A DNA stretch of 10,946 nucleotides from Candidatus Woesearchaeota archaeon. GTDB taxonomy: Archaea > Nanobdellota > Nanobdellia > Woesearchaeales > UBA12501. Position numbers and translations under genes: made by a program. This document shows, piece by piece, positions 6,782 to 10,946 of this stretch. Location: positions 1-10,946 of the forward strand of contig JACOVN010000119.1 of assembly GCA_016177315.1 (NCBI GenBank), in the 5' to 3' direction. Every line of letters starts with the position of its first letter. Position 1 is the stretch's first letter. The notes beneath the pieces were generated by a model. The model was not told where the DNA came from and did not search any database. It saw only the letters and a list, made by a program, of their open reading frames with translations.

Positions 6782-8950
6782 TCACTGGTTCTCCGTCAAC
6801 CCCTTCCTGCTTCTGATTTGGACAATGGTCTTCTGCTGCAGTTCGAAGGGCAGCTTTTCAAAGGTCTGATCTACCAAGAAAAAATTGCCCCTTCCTTCTG
6901 TTGCGCTCCTCAGCTCTGAGCTCATGCCAAACATTTCCGCAACAGGAATCTTGGCATGGACAATAGCCTGGCCTTGCTCCTGTTTCATGTCGATCAACTG
7001 TCCCCTTTTGTTGGCAATCAGCTTCGTGATTTCCCCGATGAATTGTTCCGGAGCTTCAAATTGAAGCGTTTGCACAGGCTCGAAGAGCAGGGGCCCTGCA
7101 TGCATGAATGCCATTCGAATGCCTTCCCGGACTGCAGGATAGATTTGTCCAGGACCCCGATGAATGGCGTCCTCGTGCAGTTTGGCATCGGTGAGGGAAA
7201 CCAGCACCTTGAAGCAGGGTTCTCTGGCTTGTGGACCTTGTTTCATGACATCCTGAAACATGTCGTTGACCATTTCCATAATCTCTCCAATATAGACAAG
7301 TCCTCTGGTGAGATCCAAGAGCATGTTTCCCTTATAGACGTTCTTCACGCTGTCGGCAATTTTCGTATCCATGCCACATTTCATCAGGGTTTCCCGCAGC
7401 TTCAGGTCTCGCTTCTTGATCCTGCCTTCTGGAATTTCCCCCTCCCGGATGGCCTGTGCAAGGCTGTCCGACAATGGTTCTACCGTAAAGTACAGTTTGT
7501 TGTGCTTATTCGGGGACTTTCCTTCAACTTCCGGAGAAACCCTTGTGAGTGTTTCCCGGTACACGACAATTGGCTGGGAGGTCTGGACCTCTATCCCTTT
7601 ATCCACCTTGATTCTGTTCTCAATGACTTCCAAATGCAATTCCCCCATGCCATGCATCAAATGCTCTCCTGTTTCCTCGTTAATCTCGATCTTAATGGAA
7701 GGATCCTCCTTGGCTACTTGCCGCAGCACTTCAATCAGTCTGGGCAAATCGCTGGGCTTCTTTGCCTCGATGCTCTTGGTCATGACTGGCTCGAAAATAT
7801 GAGTAATCTCCTCAAACGGTTCTGTTGGTTGTAAGGTAATAGTTTCTCCAGGCGCTCCTTTCAACCCTGCAACACCAATGATGTTTCCAGAAGGAACATT
7901 GTCCACAATCTCCCTTTTTGGGCCATTGTAGATGAACACCTGCTGTACTCTAACCTGTTGCTTGTACCGGTTCATGTACACCTGCAAGCCCTTTTTCATG
8001 GTTCCAGAGAAAAGCCTTCCAGCAGAAATTTCTCCTGCCAAGGGGTCGATGACAATTTTTGTAATGACAAAGAACAATGCGCCGTTCGGATCGCACTTCA
8101 GCAATCCTTTCCCTTCCTCAGACTCTAAATCTCCGTGCCAGAGCTTGGGAATCCTATAGGATTGCGCATCCATAGGATTTGGGAGATGCCGAATGACTGC
8201 ATTCAAGAGGACTCTATGCAAGGGAGCTTTTTTTCGCAGTTCTTTATACTTCTCTCCTTCTGACAGATACGCATCAATGACATCCTTAAAGCTCATTTGA
8301 TGCTTCTGCATGTAAGGAAAAGACAATGCCCAGTTATGAAATGCAGAGCCAAAGCAGACAGAGCCCTGCTGGACATTCACCTGCCATTTCTCCTTGTACT
8401 CCTCTGGTGCAATCTGCTGGATGAGCTGGTTGACATGGTTGATAACTCTGACAAAACGCTCCTGCATTGCCTCTGGGTTTAATTGCAATTCTCTGATAAG
8501 CCTGTCTACCTTATTGATGAAGAGAATTGGTTTCACCCTCTCTCGAAGCGCCTGTCGCAATACTGTTTCTGTTTGCGGCATGACACCTTCAACAGCATCG
8601 ACAAGAACAACAGCGCCATCCACTGCACGCATTGCCCTGGTTACGTCTCCGCCAAAATCTACATGTCCAGGAGTGTCGATGAGATTGATGAGGTATTCAC
8701 TATCTTCCAAATTGTGAACCATAGAGCAGTTAGCTGCATCAATGGTAATGCCTCTCTCCTGTTCATCCCAGTGGAAGTCCATGACTAATTGCTTTCCTGC
8801 CAATTCCTCAGAAATCATCCCTGCACCAGCAATCAAATTGTCGCTTAACGTTGTCTTGCCGTGATCAATGTGGGCGCAGATGCAGATATTCCTGATATGG
8901 GAGGGCTTCTGCATCAGCCGCATGACCCTCTCCACCATCTTTTCTGCCAT
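6782..8950 (-). CDS. fusA: Translation elongation factor EF-2
   Basis: The archaeal translocase GTPase, which moves tRNAs and mRNA on the ribosome after each peptide bond. At 722 aa it has normal length, with no intein. GTPase motifs: AHIDHGKT (26-33), the switch I segment ERGITI (65-70) with Thr69, DTPGH (92-96), NKVD (146-149) and SAF (202-204). Domain II follows (about 290-375). Domain III carries HLMHGMGELHLEV (430-442). Domain IV holds the diphthamide loop LHEDAIHRGPGQIYPAVREG, with His597 as the predicted modified residue, and domain V ends at RKGL. The ATG at 8950 is preceded by AGGGATG with a short spacer. It lies 15 bases after ndk in the ribosomal-protein cluster, where archaea normally place infB (IF2). 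Co-transcription from the L7Ae promoter is likely. Confidence 0.97.
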   Translation of the reverse strand: MAEKMVERVMRLMQKPSHIRNICICAHIDHGKTTLSDNLIAGAGMISEELAGKQLVMDFHWDEQERGITIDAANCSMVHNLEDSEYLINLIDTPGHVDFGGDVTRAMRAVDGAVVLVDAVEGVMPQTETVLRQALRERVKPILFINKVDRLIRELQLNPEAMQERFVRVINHVNQLIQQIAPEEYKEKWQVNVQQGSVCFGSAFHNWALSFPYMQKHQMSFKDVIDAYLSEGEKYKELRKKAPLHRVLLNAVIRHLPNPMDAQSYRIPKLWHGDLESEEGKGLLKCDPNGALFFVITKIVIDPLAGEISAGRLFSGTMKKGLQVYMNRYKQQVRVQQVFIYNGPKREIVDNVPSGNIIGVAGLKGAPGETITLQPTEPFEEITHIFEPVMTKSIEAKKPSDLPRLIEVLRQVAKEDPSIKIEINEETGEHLMHGMGELHLEVIENRIKVDKGIEVQTSQPIVVYRETLTRVSPEVEGKSPNKHNKLYFTVEPLSDSLAQAIREGEIPEGRIKKRDLKLRETLMKCGMDTKIADSVKNVYKGNMLLDLTRGLVYIGEIMEMVNDMFQDVMKQGPQAREPCFKVLVSLTDAKLHEDAIHRGPGQIYPAVREGIRMAFMHAGPLLFEPVQTLQFEAPEQFIGEITKLIANKRGQLIDMKQEQGQAIVHAKIPVAEMFGMSSELRSATEGRGNFFLVDQTFEKLPFELQQKTIVQIRSRKGLTENQ

Positions 8951-8965
8951 GGAACATCCCTAAGG

Positions 8966-9430
8966 TTATTTTCGTTCGTCTCCTGCGTAGAGCATTTCTA
9001 AGTCTATCCTAGTATAGGAAAACAATTCTTCCTTCTTGAAAAATCTTTTGATTTCTTTTTCTGCAGTCTCCTTGGAATCAGAAGCATGCACGAGATTGTA
9101 TTGAACACTGACTGAAAAGTCTCCTCGAATGGTGCCTGCTGCTGCCTTGCTGCCATCCGTTACACCGCACATCTCCCGCACAACATCGACGGCATTCCTT
9201 CCCTCCAGCACTACCAGGATGACGGGAATGGAGCGCATGTATTCCTTCAATTTTGCGAAAAAGGGCTTTCCTTTATGATGCGCATAGTGCTCATCCAAGA
9301 GACTGTCGCTGAGCTGCTGCATCTTCATGCCGATGATTTTCAAGCCCTTCTGTTCGAAGCGCTTCACGATTTCTCCTGCCAATGCCCGATGCACGGCATC
9401 TGGCTTGATGATGATGAAGGTATATTCCAT
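8966..9430 (-). CDS. ndk: Nucleoside diphosphate kinase
   Basis: Transfers the terminal phosphate of ATP to other nucleoside diphosphates through a phosphohistidine, supplying among others the GTP used by EF-2. The 154-aa protein is full length. The ATP-site lysine is in FIIIKPDAV (Lys9). The segment GTIRGDF (99-105) is followed by the active-site signature NLVHASDS, with catalytic His115. The ATG comes one base after the L24e stop, so translation is probably coupled. Linkage with L7Ae, S28e and L24e is a conserved archaeal arrangement. Confidence 0.97.
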   Translation of the reverse strand: MEYTFIIIKPDAVHRALAGEIVKRFEQKGLKIIGMKMQQLSDSLLDEHYAHHKGKPFFAKLKEYMRSIPVILVVLEGRNAVDVVREMCGVTDGSKAAAGTIRGDFSVSVQYNLVHASDSKETAEKEIKRFFKKEELFSYTRIDLEMLYAGDERK

Positions 9431-9431
9431 C

Positions 9432-9617
9432 TTACTCTTTGCCTCGCTCCTTTCTTGAGGCTTTTGTCCACCGGATATTCCTCGGGTTTCTGCCTAAGGA
9501 GATCATGTTCTTCTCGCACTTGGATTTGCAGAAGTACAGTATTTTCCCATCCGTCTTGAAGAACAATTTTCCTGTTCCACCGGGAAAGGCTTTCCCGCAG
9601 AAGCTGCACTTAGGCAT
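9432..9617 (-). CDS. rpl24e: Large ribosomal subunit protein eL24 (L24e)
   Basis: A 61-aa zinc-binding protein of the large subunit, close to the usual archaeal length. The treble-clef cysteines are Cys4, Cys7, Cys30 and Cys34 (KCSFCG ... YFCKSKCEKN). The family pattern PGGTGKLFFKTDGK follows the first pair, and the C-terminal half has LGRNPRNIRWTK. Its ATG overlaps the S28e stop by one base (TAATG on the minus strand), and it ends one base before ndk, so the three genes are tightly coupled. Confidence 0.96.
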   Translation of the reverse strand: MPKCSFCGKAFPGGTGKLFFKTDGKILYFCKSKCEKNMISLGRNPRNIRWTKASRKERGKE

Positions 9618-9937
9618 TAGCTCGTCCCTCTCCCTTTCTTGTCTAAAGGCCTTGCCTCAATTTCTGTTTCCCGTAACATCAGCATGTCCCCAACCCGGAT
9701 AGGGCCTTTGGTATTTCTTCGGATGATCTTGCTCTTGTCCCTTCCATCCAGAATCTTGCACCGAACTTGCGTTGCTTCTCCTCTCGCTCCTGTTCTGCCG
9801 ATGATTTCCTCCACTCGTGCAGGAACTGCATCAGTAAAAGAAATTCTTCCCTTCACTTCCTCCTGGGGTGCTCCAGGCCGTTGGGGTTTTCGCTCTCCCC
9901 CTTCTTCCTCTTTGCCATACATCTTCTTGAGTGCCAT
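9617..9937 (-). CDS. rps28e: Small ribosomal subunit protein eS28 with N-terminal extension
   Basis: An OB-fold protein of the small subunit near the mRNA exit. The S28e core begins at about residue 38 of 106: [20 protein letters not shown], then a segment with [20 protein letters not shown], ending [11 protein letters not shown]. Archaeal S28e is usually about 70 aa. Here an extra 36 or so residues precede it: a charged, Pro/Gly-rich stretch ([19 protein letters not shown]) and a short KGRISF segment. I chose the ATG at 9937 because GGTGA (9943-9947) lies 5 bases upstream. An in-frame GTG at 9946 would add 3 residues but overlaps that site. It follows L7Ae by 24 bases. Confidence 0.93.
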   Translation of the reverse strand: MALKKMYGKEEEGGERKPQRPGAPQEEVKGRISFTDAVPARVEEIIGRTGARGEATQVRCKILDGRDKSKIIRRNTKGPIRVGDMLMLRETEIEARPLDKKGRGTS

Positions 9938-9961
9938 GATCGTCACCAGGTAGTGTTAGGA

Positions 9962-10363
9962 TTATTCTTTTTTCTTTTTTGGTTTTGCAGCAGGCTTTTC
10001 CTCTTTTGGGGCTTCTGCCAGTGCAGGAGCTGCACCATATTGTGGTATGCCTCTGCTGAGCTCCTTCACGATGTCCTTTGCTTCTCCTTCTTTCACAATC
10101 GCTACTGCTGCAGTCGGCACTGCCAATCCTGCTGCTGTCCCCAATTCTTCCTTGGAAGGGATTTCCATGCACGGAATGCCCCTCTCTTTAGAAAGCAACG
10201 GCAAGTGCATCACGATTTCCTTAGGAACGACATCCTTCGCAATCGCAACCAACTTTGCTTCTCCTTTCTCTATTGCTTTGGTTACTTCATTCACTCCCTT
10301 CCGAATCTTGCCTGAGTTCCTGGCCAACTCAATGGCCTCTAAAACTGCTTTTTCGTCTGCCAT
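9962..10363 (-). CDS. rpl7ae: Ribosomal protein L7Ae (eL8), kink-turn RNA-binding protein
   Basis: Binds kink-turns in 23S rRNA, and in archaea also in box C/D and H/ACA guide RNPs and RNase P. The 133-aa protein has the L7Ae fold: RKGVNEVTKAIEKGEAKLV (21-39), containing the k-turn-reading Asn25, Glu26 and Lys29; IAKDVVPKEIVMHLPLL (41-57); and GIPCMEIPSKEELGTAAGL (62-80). After residue 110 there is an Ala/Pro/Lys tail ending KPKKKKE, beyond the usual core. The reading frame stays open upstream to 10597, but the ATG at 10363 is the family start and has GGAG and AGGA ribosome sites just before it. It is the first gene of the L7Ae-S28e-L24e-Ndk-EF-2 cluster, with a TATA box near 10511-10518 and a leader of about 125 bases. 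Confidence 0.95.
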   Translation of the reverse strand: MADEKAVLEAIELARNSGKIRKGVNEVTKAIEKGEAKLVAIAKDVVPKEIVMHLPLLSKERGIPCMEIPSKEELGTAAGLAVPTAAVAIVKEGEAKDIVKELSRGIPQYGAAPALAEAPKEEKPAAKPKKKKE

Positions 10364-10401
10364 CTTGATCCTCTCCTTGCTTTCTTTTGTGGTTTCGCAG
10401 T

Positions 10402-10425
10402 GAGGAATAATCAGAAGTATTCCTC
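10402..10425 (-). promoter_or_regulatory. Hairpin in the L7Ae leader
   Basis: GAGGAATA and TATTCCTC form a perfect 8-bp stem around an 8-base loop (CTTCTGAT on the minus strand), about 40 bases before the L7Ae start. It lies inside the predicted untranslated leader. A purine-rich GGAGG overlaps the 5' arm and would be occluded when the stem forms, but it is too far from the start codon to be its main ribosome site. A smaller GGC-GAAA-GCC hairpin with a GNRA loop lies farther upstream in the same leader. Confidence 0.55.
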
Positions 10426-10510
10426 CTTCAGGCTTTGCCTTGCTCTTGGACTGGCTAACAAGGCTTTCGCCGTCATTATTCACAGGGTGAAGGGCTGAGA
10501 AAGCAGGGGA

Positions 10511-10518
10511 TTTATAAA
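10511..10518 (-). promoter_or_regulatory. TATA box of the L7Ae operon
   Basis: TTTATAAA in minus-strand context CAAACCTTTATAAATCCCC. Transcription would begin near 10489, giving a leader of roughly 125 bases before L7Ae, long compared with the short or absent leaders elsewhere in the window. It is the probable promoter for L7Ae through EF-2. Confidence 0.7.
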
Positions 10519-10523
10519 GGTTT

Positions 10524-10549
10524 GGGATTTTGGGGTTGGGAGGCTTGGG
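10524..10549 (+). other. Four-run G tract (potential G-quadruplex) upstream of the L7Ae TATA box
   Basis: On the plus strand GGG-N5-GGGG-N2-GGG-N6-GGG fits the usual G-quadruplex pattern. It lies within 6 bases of the TATA box, on the template strand for L7Ae. The neighbouring DNA is otherwise AT-rich. Whether it folds is unknown. Confidence 0.5.
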
Positions 10550-10575
10550 TAAACTGTTGCCCATTTCAATTTGAG

Positions 10576-10588
10576 GTTTGGGCCAAAC
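10576..10588. repeat. 13-bp inverted repeat GTTTGG-G-CCAAAC
   Basis: Two perfect 6-bp arms around a single base, about 60 bp upstream of the L7Ae TATA box. AGGTTTGGG, which covers one arm, also occurs at 10518-10526 touching the TATA box, so the two copies could be sites for one regulator. No protein is implicated by the sequence. Confidence 0.4.
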
Positions 10589-10593
10589 AATAA

Positions 10594-10632
10594 TCAAAAT
10601 CTACGATTTTGAAGAAATAATAAAAAGAGTTT
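10594..10632 (-). terminator. Likely terminator of the edge gene
   Basis: Past the stop at 10645, the minus strand has a T-rich run (CTTTTTATTATTTCTTC) followed by a perfect 8-bp hairpin TCAAAATC-TAC-GATTTTGA at 10594-10612. The T run is the more usual archaeal signal. This separates the edge gene from the L7Ae promoter. Confidence 0.4.
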
Positions 10633-10644
10633 GGCGTCTAAAAA

Positions 10645-10935
10645 TTAATAAATAATATTTTCTCCTCTTTGTGCTTTTTCTAAAAGTCTTTCAATTGTTG
10701 AAGTCGAAACATTCAAATCCAATTTTGGATCTGGTGTATTTATTGATGGCAATGGTCTTCTAGCTTGATAAATTGCATCTGCAACTCTGTCCGCATCTGT
10801 GTATGCTGATCCTGGTGTAGAAACAGATCTATGCTCGTGATAATCAGACCATCGCTGTAATAATCTAGTTATAACTGCTTCACGTCGATAACGCTCAAAT
10901 TCATCTCTTGCCTTTTCCGCCTTTTCCATACGCAT
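10645..10935 (-). CDS. Small protein of unknown function
   Basis: A 96-aa protein I do not recognise. The first third is a highly charged helix (EKARDEFERYRREAVITRLL), followed by WSDYHEHRS, a Pro-containing middle (RRPLPSINTPDPKLDL) and a second helix near the end (STIERLLEKAQRGE). No signal peptide or membrane segment is present. The ATG at 10935 has a GGTGA ribosome site 6 bases upstream, at the very edge of the window, which supports it as a real gene. It may belong to a minus-strand operon that begins outside. Its DNA is more AT-rich than the ribosomal-protein genes next to it. Confidence 0.6.
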   Translation of the reverse strand: MRMEKAEKARDEFERYRREAVITRLLQRWSDYHEHRSVSTPGSAYTDADRVADAIYQARRPLPSINTPDPKLDLNVSTSTIERLLEKAQRGENIIY

Positions 10936-10946
10936 TTTAATTCACC

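Noticed and set aside
6956..7834. Plus-strand open frame of 292 codons opposite EF-2
   Set aside because: It lies wholly antisense to a fully conserved EF-2, has no family features, and is explained by codon bias of the real gene.
9831..10172. Minus-strand open frame of 113 codons overlapping L7Ae and S28e
   Set aside because: It runs out of frame through two conserved ribosomal protein genes.
10364..10597. 78-residue N-terminal extension of L7Ae
   Set aside because: The frame is open by chance across the promoter. The TATA box and ribosome sites place the start at 10363, where the family begins.

Overview
The window looks like a chromosomal segment from a small-genome archaeon, most likely a DPANN lineage of the Woesearchaeota/Pacearchaeota kind. 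The archaeal assignment is firm. It rests on ribosomal proteins eL8/L7Ae, eS28, eL24 and eL33/L35Ae, an EF-2 with a conserved diphthamide-type His, an AbrB-PhoU regulator, and TATA-box promoters of the form GAAAGCTTTATAAA. The lineage within Archaea is inferred, mainly from the style of a secreted Cys/Asp-repeat protein. Genes are tightly packed. No rRNA, tRNA, insertion sequence, CRISPR array or phage gene was seen.

Left arm, plus strand (about 1-2640): a TATA promoter drives histidyl-tRNA synthetase (170-1579). It overlaps by 23 bases an uncharacterised nitrilase-superfamily amidohydrolase (1557-2345). The stop codon of that gene lies inside the TATA box of the next gene, ribosomal protein L35Ae (2369-2632), whose mRNA is predicted to be leaderless.

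Middle (2679-5798): a minus-strand gene encodes a secreted protein with nine Cys/Asp repeats and two Cys-rich modules. It is transcribed divergently from a 513-residue protein that has a coiled coil and faint marks of the protein-kinase-like phosphotransferase fold. That gene ends tail to tail with the next, the two TAG stops sharing one CTAG.

Right arm, minus strand (5795-10363, read right to left): L7Ae, S28e, L24e, nucleoside diphosphate kinase, EF-2, then an AbrB-PhoU regulator with its own promoter. The first four reproduce the classic archaeal L7Ae-S28e-L24e-Ndk cluster, but EF-2 stands where IF2 (infB) is normally found. L7Ae has a predicted leader of about 125 bases containing a perfect 8-bp hairpin, plus a G-rich four-run motif just upstream of its TATA box. 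A small gene of unknown function (10645-10935) lies at the right edge.

Most of the content is translation machinery. The points most worth a second look are the altered motif 2 loop of HisRS, the EF-2 substitution in the cluster, the L7Ae leader, the repeat protein, and the kinase-like protein. I did not find convincing evidence of a new multi-gene system.
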